64,000 bases of DNA, from positions 1 to 64,000 of the forward strand of contig CALAJQ010000029.1 of the NCBI GenBank assembly GCA_937922785.1, given 5' to 3'. A model generated the notes under the pieces. That model did no database searches. It worked only from the letters and a program-made list of their open reading frames with translations, and was not told the DNA's origin. Every line of letters begins with the position of its first letter. The first letter of the stretch is position 1. Source of the DNA: an uncultured Acidimicrobiales bacterium (GTDB taxonomy: Bacteria; Actinomycetota; Acidimicrobiia; Acidimicrobiales; SZUA-35). This document shows, piece after piece, positions 1 to 8,837 of the stretch. A program made the position numbers and the translations under genes.

Positions 1-43
1 GAAGGCTCAGCACCAGCAAGCGCGGACCCCCAGACATGTAACA

Positions 44-111
44 CAACTACCGGAACCCGTAACCCAACCACCGGACCCGCGTCCCCAAACTGGAACACAC
101 CTACCGGAGCC
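44..111. repeat. Three copies of a CAMCYACCGGA motif
   Basis: The motif CAACTACCGGAACCC at 44 recurs as CAACCACCGGACCCG at 65 and CACCTACCGGAGCC at 98. A weaker fourth copy lies near 118. No gene can be supported in bases 1-240: this stretch holds these motifs and the hairpin at 144-183. The repeats could be a worn remnant of an element or a coding end lying outside the window. I cannot assign a role. Confidence 0.4.
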
Positions 112-143
112 AACATGTCAACTATGAACCGGACTTCTACAAA

Positions 144-183
144 AGCCCCGGCAAAGGTGAGAAGTCTCACTTTTGGCGGGGCT
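144..183 (-). terminator. Hairpin terminator after tRNA-Ser
   Basis: Two 19-nt arms (144-162 and 165-183) pair with only two mismatches around a tiny loop. Read on the minus strand, the GGGGCT end of the stem is followed by TTTTG. The hairpin lies about 55 bp beyond the 3' end of the tRNA-Ser gene on the same strand, so intrinsic termination of that transcript is the natural reading. The T tract is short. Confidence 0.6.
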
Positions 184-240
184 ATAGATGTTCTGCTTGT
201 ATTCCTACTCATTACTGGGGTTCGAACATGAACCTTTTGG

Positions 241-325
241 CGGAGAGAGGGGGATTCGAACCCCCGGAACCCGTAGGCTCAACGGTTTTCAAGACCGACG
301 CAATCGTCCACTCTGCCATCTCTCC
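241..325 (-). tRNA. tRNA-Ser (anticodon TGA)
   Basis: This 85-nt gene folds as a class II tRNA with a long variable arm. The acceptor arms GGAGAGA (319-325 on the complement) and TCTCTCC (242-248) pair perfectly. The anticodon loop reads CTTGAAA with anticodon TGA, and the T arm is GGGGGTTCGAATCCCCC. A CCA end is encoded at 238-240. It decodes UCA and other UCN codons. A hairpin terminator lies downstream at 144-183. Confidence 0.95.
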
Positions 326-374
326 GTTGACGAGAATAGCAGTCTCAGGCGCTGTTTGGTCCTAGTTTGTTGCC

Positions 375-764
375 GTGTCGTTCGAGATTGTGGTGCAGAT
401 CAGCCGCCTTGCCGTTGTGGCGGCCTTTGTAGCCGCGGGAATAGCCAAACTTCTGGCTCCCGAACGCACTCGAACTGAATTCGCCGACATCGGTGTCCCC
501 TATCCGAACATCGCCGCCTGGGTGGTCCCGATCATCGAATTGGTCGTTGCCGGCGCACTTGCGATCGTCCCGCCCTGGGGTGCCATTGCTGCGTTCACCT
601 TGCTCACCGGATTCACCACAACCCTGGCTTCAATCATCAAAAGCGGCCGAACAGTCAGCTGCGCATGCTTTGGCGCAATCGCCACTACCCCGGTTGGCAA
701 GAACCAGATCTACCGCAACCTGGTACTGATGGCAATGGCCCTCGTGGTAGCGCTGGCTGGCTAG
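375..764 (+). CDS. MauE/DoxX-like membrane protein
   Basis: A 129-residue integral membrane protein with about four hydrophobic segments (roughly 6-24, 46-66, 69-88 and 110-128). The order of segments and a CACFG motif near residues 95-99, just before the last segment, match the MauE/DoxX-like family. Members are linked to quinone or thiol redox chemistry and cysteine maturation. The start is GTG, about 50 bp from the divergent tRNA-Ser. No redox partner gene lies next to it, so the substrate is unknown. Confidence 0.7.
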   Translation: MSFEIVVQISRLAVVAAFVAAGIAKLLAPERTRTEFADIGVPYPNIAAWVVPIIELVVAGALAIVPPWGAIAAFTLLTGFTTTLASIIKSGRTVSCACFGAIATTPVGKNQIYRNLVLMAMALVVALAG

Positions 765-840
765 CGAGCTCGGCGTTCCAACGAGGCAGTGCTCAAACGG
801 GTCGGCGGTCAGTGTCATAGGGCCTCGTCATAATTGGATT

Positions 841-1248
841 ATGGATTGGAATGATTTTGCCGAGCCAGACGAAGACCACGTTCGTGGCCGGGTGCTGCGA
901 TTCTTGGTGACTCGAGAGCTTCGAAGGGCCCGTCGGGCGATGACGATGGTTGAACTGATCGAGCGCATAGAGGGCTACGGATTTGTGGTGAGGGGACGCG
1001 CTTCGAAAACGATTTCTGACTCCTTGCGTTGGGAGATCGCAAAAGGCCGTGTGGTTCGGGTGAGCCGGGGTGTCTATCGGTATGGTTCGGCGCCACAAAG
1101 CACGACGCGTCGGATAGATCGCTTGTGTCTGGCGGCGCTGGACTGGATTGTCGCTATAACGCGGACAAACCTCTCGCACCCAGTAACTAACCAGACCGAA
1201 TATGTCCCGAAACCCTGGGACGACTACCGGTGGCTGTGGCGGACCTAG
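841..1248 (+). CDS. Small protein with winged-helix-like domain, unknown role
   Basis: A 135-residue basic protein. Residues 35-85 (MTMVELIERIEGYGFVVRG to VVRVSRGVYRYG) read as a winged-helix DNA-binding fold: predicted helix, an RASKTISDSLR recognition-type helix, then a VVRVSRGVYR beta wing. The C-terminus is tryptophan-rich and matches nothing I know. The ATG start is preceded by no clear Shine-Dalgarno site. The flanking DNA at 1249-1415 is non-coding and carries a TGTCCC/GGGACA inverted repeat at 1291-1310, so the gene may be a passenger of a former element. An overlapping reverse frame is judged to be a shadow. Confidence 0.55.
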   Translation: MDWNDFAEPDEDHVRGRVLRFLVTRELRRARRAMTMVELIERIEGYGFVVRGRASKTISDSLRWEIAKGRVVRVSRGVYRYGSAPQSTTRRIDRLCLAALDWIVAITRTNLSHPVTNQTEYVPKPWDDYRWLWRT

Positions 1249-1370
1249 CCATTTCGAAGTGGTCAGACACTCGAACAACACATATGAAGTTGTCCCACTC
1301 GAACGGGACATTGAGCGCGCCGTCTCGGCGGAACCCTTAAGGGTGTCCCAGTAAGACCGGACAGCTCCCA

Positions 1371-1415
1371 GTTATCCACAGAACAGACACCTGGCTACTT
1401 TTGAGACTTGACCCC
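1371..1415. repeat. Dispersed DnaA-box repeat, copy A
   Basis: A perfect DnaA-box consensus TTATCCACA (1372-1380) followed by G, an 18-bp spacer, then TTTGAGACTTGACCCC (1400-1415). The repeat ends exactly at the stop codon of pheA, which reads inward from the other side. The same bipartite unit with the same 18-bp spacer occurs at 15045-15088 (reverse orientation) and 21607-21650, and the second block alone at 20214-20229. Confidence 0.8.
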
Positions 1416-2339
1416 TTAGGAGATCTGACCGTGGATCTCGGAGAGCCATTGTTGGGCGTCGCTGGGCTCTATGTCGGCGGCGCCGGTTGCGGTGGCTGGA
1501 CGGCGGGCGGCAGCGGGGTATGAACCTAGAAACTTGACGTCGGCTAGATCGGTCTTTATGTGTAGCAGCGCCTCGCTCAACGACTCGTCACCAATGTGGC
1601 CTTCAGCGTCGATCAGGAAACAGTATTGCCCCATAACGGTCTTGGCTGGACGTGAAGTTAGCTTCGTCAGGTTGATTCCCCGGTCAGCGAACTCGTGCAA
1701 GATTGCCAGCAGCGAACCTGCTCGGTTCTGGCGCTGGAAGATTGCCAACGTGGTCTTGTCGGCACCGGTAGCCGGCGGGATTCCAGAAGCGCCAACCAGC
1801 ACAAAGCGAGTTTGGTTGCCAACCCGGTCAGCAACGTCTGCGGCAACAACCTCTAGCCCATAAAGCTCTCCAGACAGCGTGTTACACAGAGCGGCTTCGT
1901 TAGTGCGCTCCCCGACAATGCGGGCCGCTTCGGCGGTCGAAGTGGCAACCCGAATCTCGGCGTAACCCATCTCTTTGGCCAGGAACTCACGGCACTGGCC
2001 ATTGGCAGTGGGGTGCGAGGTGACCACTTCAATGTCTGCCATTGAAACCCCGGGCGGCGCCATCAGGTTCATCTTCACGTCAAGAAGAACTTCACGTTGA
2101 ATCAGTAGCTCGTTGTCAAAAGCCAGCGAATCCAAAGTGGCGTTAACTGTTCCCTCAAGAGCGTTCTCGATAGCCACAAACCCACGCTCAACCGAACCGT
2201 CGGCCACGGCGTCAAGAATCTGCCCGAACGTACGCATCGGTACCAAGTCGGCCTCGGCCAAATCGGTCTGGGTCCGCAAAGCTTGTTCAGTAAAGGTGCC
2301 AAAGGGACCCAGGAAGGCCAGCCGGTTCGAATCACTCAC
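1416..2339 (-). CDS. pheA: Prephenate dehydratase
   Basis: Converts prephenate to phenylpyruvate in phenylalanine synthesis (cytosolic, normally oligomeric). It is a monofunctional PDT without a chorismate mutase domain, 307 residues, the usual length. The N-terminal signature LAFLGPFGTFTEQAL lies at residues 7-21, the catalytic TRF at 177-179, and an ACT domain at about 195-275 with the TSRP effector motif at 228-231, so allosteric control by Phe is expected from the family. The start is GTG. Only 24 bp separate it from the divergent MBL hydrolase gene, so the two promoters must overlap the neighbouring coding starts. Confidence 0.93.
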   Translation of the reverse strand: MSDSNRLAFLGPFGTFTEQALRTQTDLAEADLVPMRTFGQILDAVADGSVERGFVAIENALEGTVNATLDSLAFDNELLIQREVLLDVKMNLMAPPGVSMADIEVVTSHPTANGQCREFLAKEMGYAEIRVATSTAEAARIVGERTNEAALCNTLSGELYGLEVVAADVADRVGNQTRFVLVGASGIPPATGADKTTLAIFQRQNRAGSLLAILHEFADRGINLTKLTSRPAKTVMGQYCFLIDAEGHIGDESLSEALLHIKTDLADVKFLGSYPAAARRPATATGAADIEPSDAQQWLSEIHGQIS

Positions 2340-2363
2340 CTAACCAAGCCTAGGCTCAGTCCT

Positions 2364-3080
2364 ATGGATGACCGCTTCTATTTCCGTCAGCTCCTTTCCG
2401 GCCAGGACTTTGCCGTGGGCGACCCGCTCGCCACTCAGATGGTGAACTTCTGCTACGTAATCGGAGACAAAGTAACCAAGGAAGCGGTAATCGTTGACCC
2501 CGCCTATGACGTCAAGGGCATCATCGCCACACTTCAAGCCGATGACATGGAGGTGGTTGGCGCCCTCGCCACCCACTATCACGCCGACCACGTAGGCGGC
2601 TCAATGATGGGTTACGACATGGAGGGCATTGCCGAGCTACTTGCCCACAAAGACGTGCCGATTCATGTGAACGCAGCCGAGGCCGAATTCGTCACCAAGG
2701 TCACCGATGTAGGCGGAGACCACTTAGTGTCACACGCATCGGGCGACAAAGTGACCGTCGGCGAGATCGACATTGAACTGATTCACACACCCGGCCATAC
2801 GCCTGGCAGCCAATGTTTTCTCGTACACGATTGTCTGGTCAGCGGAGACACTCTTTTCTTGGACGGATGTGGACGAACCGATCTTCCCGGTGGGGATCCC
2901 GAGGAGTTGTATAAGTCACTCACCGAAAGACTTAGCGTGGTTCCTGACCGCGCTAGGTTGTTTCCTGGGCACCTCTACTCACCCCCTGAGACCGACCGCT
3001 CCATGGGAGAGACACGAGAACGTAATATTGTGTACAAACCAAAGAGTGCTGAGCAATGGCTGATGATGTTCGGCCATTAG
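2364..3080 (+). CDS. MBL-fold metal hydrolase, glyoxalase II/persulfide dioxygenase-like
   Basis: A 238-residue metallo-beta-lactamase-fold enzyme. Metal ligands are visible: THYHADHVGG at 70-79, H145 in HTPGHTPGS, D162 in GDTLF and H203 in FPGH. The GRTDLPGGDPEELYKSL segment after the bridging Asp is typical of the persulfide dioxygenase/glyoxalase II branch, so a thioester or persulfide substrate is likely. Which one cannot be decided here, and no rhodanese domain is fused. I chose ATG 2364. The frame stays open upstream to 2283, but that would overlap pheA. Confidence 0.82.
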   Translation: MDDRFYFRQLLSGQDFAVGDPLATQMVNFCYVIGDKVTKEAVIVDPAYDVKGIIATLQADDMEVVGALATHYHADHVGGSMMGYDMEGIAELLAHKDVPIHVNAAEAEFVTKVTDVGGDHLVSHASGDKVTVGEIDIELIHTPGHTPGSQCFLVHDCLVSGDTLFLDGCGRTDLPGGDPEELYKSLTERLSVVPDRARLFPGHLYSPPETDRSMGETRERNIVYKPKSAEQWLMMFGH

Positions 3081-3122
3081 CCCCCAAATATTCTCCACCG
3101 CACTTCTGAGAAAGTCCCCGTT

Positions 3123-3410
3123 ATGAAACTCACCAAAAAAACGTTGGCCGGCGGTGGTGCCGTGGGCATCTGCGTCTTGATGGTCGCTTCCTTCGCAGTT
3201 GCCGCAAAGTCCAAGCCGACCCCAGTGCGCCCCCGTCGCCGGTCAGTTGCGGCAACAACTGTTTCCACAACCGTTGAAGACTCACTGGTTGGCGCTCCGC
3301 CAAAAGAACAAAACGCTCGGCTTGGGCAAATGCAAAAAAGAGCTGCAACAAGCGCTTCAAGGCTGATTTCGGCCGGAAATCGCCAGTCTCGGTATAAAGG
3401 TGGCGAGTAA
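3123..3410 (+). CDS. Small exported protein, unknown
   Basis: A 95-residue protein with a clear signal peptide: the basic MKLTKK start, a hydrophobic core at about 9-26, and a likely cleavage after AVAA. The mature part is basic and low in complexity (KPTPVRPRRRS, then a Thr/Ser stretch) with no recognisable domain. It lies between the MBL hydrolase and a coiled-coil gene on the same strand, with gaps of about 40 bp on each side, so co-transcription is plausible. No function can be assigned. Confidence 0.55.
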   Translation: MKLTKKTLAGGGAVGICVLMVASFAVAAKSKPTPVRPRRRSVAATTVSTTVEDSLVGAPPKEQNARLGQMQKRAATSASRLISAGNRQSRYKGGE

Positions 3411-3447
3411 CGCTTAGATAAGCCGTTCATTGTCCGATTGAAGGACC

Positions 3448-4044
3448 ATGAACGCCGATGCCGCAATCGCTAAAGCCGAACAGTCACCTGAAGTTGTTGC
3501 CGCCCGAGCGGCAGTGCACTTGCTCATGCAGCAAGAGACTGTGCTGTCACGCGAAGTCGATCGTCTCGCTGACGAACGCAAGAACCTCCAGGCCGACTTA
3601 GCTTCGATGCTCATCACCAAGCAAGACACCCGCGAAACGCTCGACTCGGCTCGGCGTCAGCACGGTGAGCTGGCCAGCAAGATCGCAGCGATCTTTCGCC
3701 AAACCGAGACCGCCCGCGAAGAGTTCACCGCAATGGCTACCCACAAGGCCGATCTTGAGGTTCACATTTCAACTCTGAAGTCTGAAATCGAACTTCTTGA
3801 ACGGGCCCGTATCGGAGCTAGCCGGGCCGCAATTTCAGCCAACGTCGCCCCCAAGCCCGAGCATCGCAAAGCTCCAAAGGCCCCTGCGGTAAGGCCCGAC
3901 GGCCAGATCGTCTCAAGGGCCGAACTGGCAATGATGGCAACACCAGAAGCTGAAGCCGCTGAAGAAGCTGCGTTTGATGACTTTTTCAATACCGAGCTTG
4001 AGCACGACAAGGCCAGGGATTGGATTCTGAGCGACGCTCACTAG
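3448..4044 (+). CDS. Coiled-coil protein, unknown
   Basis: A 198-residue protein. Residues 1-130 are almost continuous charged heptads (for example LSREVDRLADERKNLQADLA) and should form a long coiled coil. The rest has a proline/lysine-rich linker (VAPKPEHRKAPKAP) and an acidic alanine-rich tail. There is no signal peptide or membrane segment. A structural or scaffolding role would be typical of such proteins, but nothing in the sequence or neighbours defines it. Confidence 0.6.
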   Translation: MNADAAIAKAEQSPEVVAARAAVHLLMQQETVLSREVDRLADERKNLQADLASMLITKQDTRETLDSARRQHGELASKIAAIFRQTETAREEFTAMATHKADLEVHISTLKSEIELLERARIGASRAAISANVAPKPEHRKAPKAPAVRPDGQIVSRAELAMMATPEAEAAEEAAFDDFFNTELEHDKARDWILSDAH

Positions 4045-4057
4045 GAGAAATATTGGG

Positions 4058-4086
4058 TGGAGCGAGTGCCTGAGGAGCCCTATAGT
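4058..4086 (+). promoter_or_regulatory. Possible promoter of tRNA-Arg
   Basis: TATAGT at 4081-4086 is a good -10 hexamer and would place the transcript start about 7 nt before the tRNA 5' end. The best -35 candidate, TGGAGC at 4058-4063 (17-bp spacing), is poor. Weak call. Confidence 0.3.
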
Positions 4087-4099
4087 GGTTGGTTCCTAG

Positions 4100-4173
4100 G
4101 CGCCCGTAGCTCAATTGGATAGAGCATCTGATTACGGATCAGAAGGTTGGGGGTTCGAGTCCCTCCGAGCGCA
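4100..4173 (+). tRNA. tRNA-Arg (anticodon ACG)
   Basis: A 74-nt cloverleaf. The acceptor GCGCCCG/CGAGCGC has one C-A mismatch, the D arm contains AGCTCAATTGGATAGAGC, the anticodon loop TTACGGA gives anticodon ACG (A34 normally becomes inosine through TadA), and the T arm is GGGGGTTCGAGTCCCTC. CCA is not encoded. It decodes CGU/CGC/CGA. Confidence 0.95.
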
Positions 4174-4187
4174 CAAAATAGTTCCGG

Positions 4188-5471
4188 TTATTCACTAGCG
4201 GCGTCAAACTCCCAAGTCTGGGTGGCCCCGGGCAGAGTGAACCAAAACACCGAACCAACCCCAGGTTCTGATTCCACGCCGATCTCGCCTTTGTGGCGCT
4301 CAACCACTCGCTTGGCAAAGGCCAAACCCACTCCGGTCCCGTCCTTGCCGTCGCCCGGATCTAAGCGGCTGAACATGTCGAACACACTGTCTTTGAACGC
4401 AGGATTGAGCCCAATTCCGTTGTCGGCCACGTTGATCCGCCAGAAGTTGACCCGACCGCGCGAGTGTGCGGCCTGAGCCGAGATAGTCACAACCGGTGCC
4501 ACCCCTTCTTTTTGATAGCGAACCGCATTAGAGATCATGTTTGCCAGCAGTTGCCTGATCAGTACAGCATCGCCAATGACGTCGGGGAGATACCCGTCCA
4601 GCACAATTGAACCGCCGCTGGATTGAAGCTCCTCGGCCATGACATCTTTGATTCCAGCAATCGACCCAGCGATAGAGACCGTCGTGTCTGGCACCGCAGT
4701 AGTCACCGCGGTTGAGTAATGCAGGACATCGTTAAGAAGGCGATCGAGGTAGGCGGCCTGATCCTTAATGGTCGCTGCGTAGCCAGAGGCCTTTTCTGTG
4801 GGCTCACCAATCTCACGCATGAGCAGCTGGACATATGAAGAAATACGCCTAAGCGGACCCCGCAAGTCATGGGCAACTACCGCCGCATAGCTTTCCAGGT
4901 CAGAGTTCGACCGCTCCAACTCGGCCCCCCGCTCGGCCAAAGTCTCGCGCTCTTCGATCCTGATTACGTTTTGGGCGACTAGCTCGGCAATCTCGCCTAT
5001 GACAAACGGTGCGTGGTCAGTTAAGTCCTGCTCGTGGGCAAAGCGGAACATTATTGAACCAATTACCGACTCCTCCCAACGAAGAGGCTGGCTAATTACC
5101 GCTAGTGGGCCCAGCTCACCGAGAATTTCTATGACCCTCGGGTGTAGCCGAGCAAACTCTTCCCCGGTAGCGGCAACCTCTGGGTTGCCGCTGCGAATTG
5201 CTGCGGCGAGCGGAGTCGGTGCATCCAAGCCCACCGTTTCAATTTCGTCATAGCCCCCCAGCGTGTTAGGACCCCTAAAGATCTGCACCGACTCTCCATC
5301 GGGCTCCAGAACGGCGACGCTCGCATTTGCCGCTCCCGTGAGATCTCCAGCCGAAGAATTAATCAAGTGTCTAAGGTCATCAATAGTAAGCGCAACCGAA
5401 AGCTGCTTGCCTAGCCTCAGGAGCCCCTGCAGGATGTGAGCATCTTTGATCTCGGCAAGTGTCGAGTCCAT
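4188..5471 (-). CDS. GAF-domain sensor histidine kinase
   Basis: A 427-residue kinase without membrane segments, so a cytosolic sensor. Residues about 20-165 form a GAF-type input domain, followed by a short coiled coil (172-193). The HisKA H-box VVAHDLRGPL carries the phospho-acceptor H201. The HATPase domain shows the N-box N315 (NMISNAV), G1 DNGIG at 350-354 and G2 GTGVGLA at 378-384. The C-terminal order is that of phytochrome-like kinases. No response regulator gene is adjacent, so it is an orphan. The stop lies 14 bp from the convergent tRNA-Arg. Confidence 0.9.
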   Translation of the reverse strand: MDSTLAEIKDAHILQGLLRLGKQLSVALTIDDLRHLINSSAGDLTGAANASVAVLEPDGESVQIFRGPNTLGGYDEIETVGLDAPTPLAAAIRSGNPEVAATGEEFARLHPRVIEILGELGPLAVISQPLRWEESVIGSIMFRFAHEQDLTDHAPFVIGEIAELVAQNVIRIEERETLAERGAELERSNSDLESYAAVVAHDLRGPLRRISSYVQLLMREIGEPTEKASGYAATIKDQAAYLDRLLNDVLHYSTAVTTAVPDTTVSIAGSIAGIKDVMAEELQSSGGSIVLDGYLPDVIGDAVLIRQLLANMISNAVRYQKEGVAPVVTISAQAAHSRGRVNFWRINVADNGIGLNPAFKDSVFDMFSRLDPGDGKDGTGVGLAFAKRVVERHKGEIGVESEPGVGSVFWFTLPGATQTWEFDAASE

Positions 5472-5527
5472 GTCTCCTTCCTAGCGCTTGATGAACCATG
5501 TAACTCAGTCAACGTATAAAAGTTAGG

Positions 5528-7114
5528 CTAGGAGCCTTCCAGTTCGCGGCGCAACAGTTCCTCCAACAGTTCCTCTGTTGTAAACCCTTCAATACCTTCT
5601 GGTCGCTCGCCCGAAGGATCACCAGTACCACTTCTGGAGCCCGATATTCCTCTGAGAGCGCCCACTGAGGCGGGCGGATCATCGGCGTTGTCACATCGCA
5701 AGACTGAAGTCGACCGACCGGCCCTCACACAAACCTCGCCAACGGCGTTGTTAGTGGTCAACTCGGCTTCGATGTCGAATCGATAAGTTGCCAATTGTCC
5801 GTTGATCGCAGTTGCCACCAAGCGGCCTTCGGCCCCTGGTGTGACCTCGGTTAACAACGTTCCGGCATCGATAGACCAGTCAATGTCAGCGTCATAAAGC
5901 GACTGCACTCTTTCCGAAACAGCGCCCGGACCGGCCTCGGTTTCGTCCAACCGGTAGAGAACCGCTTTGGGTAGCTGGCCCCTGTTCATGCTGTCAGCGT
6001 CAACCACCAAATAGGCCGACACATTGTCAGAGGCCCCGAGCGGTGTAAGCGGAGTTACGTACTTGGAGCGACCTTCAAGATCAATTAGCAGGAACTCTGA
6101 GGAGTTGAAGCGGTTAACCGACTCACCCGACTCTTCATCCACCGACACCACCGGCCCATAGGATTCGGTTGAGTCCAACGTCATCGGGCTTCGCCGATTC
6201 TGGATGTGAGCGCGATATCCAAAGCGTGAGTTCAAAGAGGTCCGTATGTCTTCTGCAACCTGAATTGCAAGCACAGGGCCCGGAATCTCACCGGCGGTAA
6301 CACTGTCTCGATAGTTCAGAACACCGTTGGTATCCACAGTGACGACTCCAGCAGGAGCCTTGTAGCCAGCGCTTCCACCGATGCGTTCAATCAAGGGGAT
6401 AACTAAGACTGGTTCGCCTGATTCATCGATGTAGGCATACACCGAATCGTTTGCTGGCACTGCCCCGTTGGTTTGACGCTGTGCTGCGATCAACGTTGAG
6501 CTCCTTAGGATCCCGTCTCGATGGGCGGGGGCAGGAACGTTGAACTTGGCCATCTGTGAAGAGCCATCGGAGAGCACACAGGCCACCGAAGTAACTTCGT
6601 TGCGGAACACGGTCTGCTTCTGTTCCAAGAATCCACACCAGCGATCGCCCACATAGGTCACGTCGCTTATGTCACCGACCTCGGACTCAAGGGCTCGAGT
6701 CACTGCCCGCTGACCTTGGGTATAAGGCATCCGGTCGACAAAAGCTGGACGTTTGCCAGCTTCCTCTAGTACGCCGTCCGCCACTGTCGAAGAAGCCCGG
6801 TAACCGTTGGAGAACATCAGCGCCAGCCCAACCAATCCAAGCAGCACTCCCCCACCGATTCCACGTAGCAGACCGTTCTTTCCTAAGGCTTCATGCGCTC
6901 CGGCTGAAACAATCACAGTCGCCAGCCCAGCTAGCAGCAACCAGAACGAAAACAGGTCAAAACCCAAGCGCCATATCAGGTGGGGCATGAACTCTCTGAC
7001 GGCAAAAAAGACACCGGCAACAAGAGCGGCAGTTATGAGACCGGCCTTGGAGATTTGGCTTCGGTTGAGGCTTAACTTCGCCCCGGATTTGGATTTGGAT
7101 TTGGATTTGGCCAT
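5528..7114 (-). CDS. Membrane protein with large extracytoplasmic domain, unknown
   Basis: A 528-residue protein. After a basic start (MAKSKSKSKSGAK) come three transmembrane segments at about 25-43, 51-71 and 84-104. The remaining 420 residues are hydrophilic and probably lie outside the membrane. They contain one tyrosine/aspartate-rich beta region and an acidic C-terminus (EELLEELLRRELEG). I recognise no family. The N-terminal SKSKSKSKS is encoded by a hexamer microsatellite (7085-7110). The 134-bp gap to the divergent GGDEF gene must hold both promoters. Confidence 0.7.
   Translation of the reverse strand: MAKSKSKSKSGAKLSLNRSQISKAGLITAALVAGVFFAVREFMPHLIWRLGFDLFSFWLLLAGLATVIVSAGAHEALGKNGLLRGIGGGVLLGLVGLALMFSNGYRASSTVADGVLEEAGKRPAFVDRMPYTQGQRAVTRALESEVGDISDVTYVGDRWCGFLEQKQTVFRNEVTSVACVLSDGSSQMAKFNVPAPAHRDGILRSSTLIAAQRQTNGAVPANDSVYAYIDESGEPVLVIPLIERIGGSAGYKAPAGVVTVDTNGVLNYRDSVTAGEIPGPVLAIQVAEDIRTSLNSRFGYRAHIQNRRSPMTLDSTESYGPVVSVDEESGESVNRFNSSEFLLIDLEGRSKYVTPLTPLGASDNVSAYLVVDADSMNRGQLPKAVLYRLDETEAGPGAVSERVQSLYDADIDWSIDAGTLLTEVTPGAEGRLVATAINGQLATYRFDIEAELTTNNAVGEVCVRAGRSTSVLRCDNADDPPASVGALRGISGSRSGTGDPSGERPEGIEGFTTEELLEELLRRELEGS
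7085..7110. repeat. Hexamer microsatellite (GGATTT)4
   Basis: Four perfect GGATTT units plus GG, lying in the first codons of the membrane protein and encoding alternating Lys-Ser. Copy-number change would add or remove two residues without shifting the frame, so it alters the basic N-terminus but is not a phase switch. Confidence 0.85.
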
Positions 7115-7248
7115 GTGCGATTTGAACGCTCATTGAGGTCATTTGGTTCCGCTTGGCGAACGTGGGGAACTGATGTCTCATCGAGTAGCCACCAATGTAG
7201 TAGCGCTCCACTTACTAATTTCGAATACGAGGCTGCCGATGGAGCGCC

Positions 7249-8826
7249 ATGGAAGTATCCCACTCTCGACTCGGCGCGGTCCTACCGATGGCCTCGATTG
7301 TGGTTTTGGGGATTATCGCCTCCTTAGCCCTGGCCAGCTATGTAGGGACCCAAAACATTGGCGACTCCGAGCAAGCCTTCGACCGCGACGCTTCTGCAGC
7401 AACCGCCGAAATCGAGCGCGAAATCGAGCGGCACGTCACAGTCATCGACGACACCGTCCAGTTTGCAGAGTCAACCTGGCCAGGAGAAATCGACGAGTGG
7501 CGGCACTACGTCGAAGGTCGAATCACCGGTGGCACCCACCTGGCCTTCAGTTCCACCGCAGCGCTTATCGAACGCATTCCGGCGGACCAAGTTGAGGCGG
7601 TGACCGAACGCGAGTCAGCCACGTCTGGCCGACCATTCTCAATTAGCCAATTTGCACCCCTGCCCACCGAGGCGGATCGCCTTGTACTTACCCGCACTGG
7701 CGAAGACAGCACAGCCGGTCTGGACATCCTTGGTCTGGAAGTAACTGCTGCGGTGAACATGTTGGGCGTTTCACTACCCGGTACCGATGAGGGTTTGGGT
7801 CTAACTTCAGTGAACACAGCACCCGAACCAATCATTGAGCTTCTCGGTATCCAGCGCAACGAGTTCATCCAAAACGATGTCTTTAACACCAACGCCATCT
7901 TCGTCCGGGCCGTCGGTCCTGAGAGCGAACCCCCACTGGGATGGGTAGTGGTTCCAGCGGAACTGGGCTACCTGCTGGTGAACGCAGTTGGCGACCTCGA
8001 CGGAGGCGACCTGAATATCACCGTCAACATTCCCGGTGCCTACATAGACGGGGACCTCGGACGCTACGTCGGCGACGTCTCGACTGACCTAATGTCAACG
8101 TCGCGGTTCAAGAACACCACGATTGATCTCGGTGGTTGGAACTGGGTTGTCACCGTCTGGGCATCTGAAGACTACGGGATCGGATCAAATCGGGTGAGGG
8201 GTGTCCATGTGCTCTTGGGCGGCCTCGCGATTACGGCCCTGCTAGCCGTGCTCACCGAGCTTAGGCGCCGACACGGAATCAGGCTGATGTTGGCCGAGTT
8301 CGAAGTCGAACTACAAAAGACTTTGGCCGAAACCGACCCGCTAACCGGCCTACTGAATCGCCAAGGACTCAGAGCTTTGCGACACGACGAAGCTGCGATC
8401 GAAACAATCACTGCCGACGGTGCAGGCACGTTCTTCCTTGACCTCGACGGTTTCAAACAGATCAATGACGAACTAGGCCACGCCGCTGGCGACTCAATCC
8501 TTGTTGCGGTGGCCAAAGCGGTACGAGGGGTAGCCCGAGACCATGACTATGTCGGCCGAATAGGTGGCGACGAGTTTGTGCTTGTGTGCCCTGGAATCGC
8601 CGACGAAGAATCGGCCCAGCTGCTAGCTGGCCGCATGCGTGAAGCGATAGCAGAAATTCAGGACCCTGGACCAGTTGGAGTAAGCATCGGGCTAGCGATC
8701 AACCGTCCGGGCAATCCATTCCACTTTGACAGCGCATTGGAGCTGTCCGATTCTGCGATGTACCTAGACAAAAAGGCTGGCAAGAACAGCCAAGCGGCCA
8801 GTCTTGTCAAGGTTGGCAAGAACTAG
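7249..8826 (+). CDS. CHASE-like sensor diguanylate cyclase
   Basis: Makes cyclic di-GMP from two GTP. The 525-residue protein has a transmembrane segment at about 12-31, a periplasmic CHASE-like sensor (about 65-305), a second segment at 319-337, then a GGDEF domain. The active-site motif GGDEF is at 439-443, the metal Asp D398 in FLDLDGFK, and DPLTGLLNR at 363-371. The inhibitory I-site RDHD (430-433) lies exactly five residues before GGDEF, so product feedback is expected. No EAL domain is fused. The sensor ligand is unknown; CHASE domains bind small external molecules. Confidence 0.9.
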   Translation: MEVSHSRLGAVLPMASIVVLGIIASLALASYVGTQNIGDSEQAFDRDASAATAEIEREIERHVTVIDDTVQFAESTWPGEIDEWRHYVEGRITGGTHLAFSSTAALIERIPADQVEAVTERESATSGRPFSISQFAPLPTEADRLVLTRTGEDSTAGLDILGLEVTAAVNMLGVSLPGTDEGLGLTSVNTAPEPIIELLGIQRNEFIQNDVFNTNAIFVRAVGPESEPPLGWVVVPAELGYLLVNAVGDLDGGDLNITVNIPGAYIDGDLGRYVGDVSTDLMSTSRFKNTTIDLGGWNWVVTVWASEDYGIGSNRVRGVHVLLGGLAITALLAVLTELRRRHGIRLMLAEFEVELQKTLAETDPLTGLLNRQGLRALRHDEAAIETITADGAGTFFLDLDGFKQINDELGHAAGDSILVAVAKAVRGVARDHDYVGRIGGDEFVLVCPGIADEESAQLLAGRMREAIAEIQDPGPVGVSIGLAINRPGNPFHFDSALELSDSAMYLDKKAGKNSQAASLVKVGKN

Positions 8827-8837
8827 GGCAGAAAAAG

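Noticed and set aside
793-1311. Reverse-strand frame of 172 codons over the small HTH gene
   Set aside because: Composition is Pro/Arg/His-rich with no domain, and the forward frame gives a sensible winged-helix-like protein. It is a shadow.
1249-1370. Insertion-sequence end
   Set aside because: Short inverted repeats (TGTCCC/GGGACA) are present, but no transposase, no second end and no target duplication could be found.
7085-7110. Phase-variable repeat at a gene start
   Set aside because: The unit is 6 bp, so copy changes keep the frame; only the Lys-Ser run changes in length.
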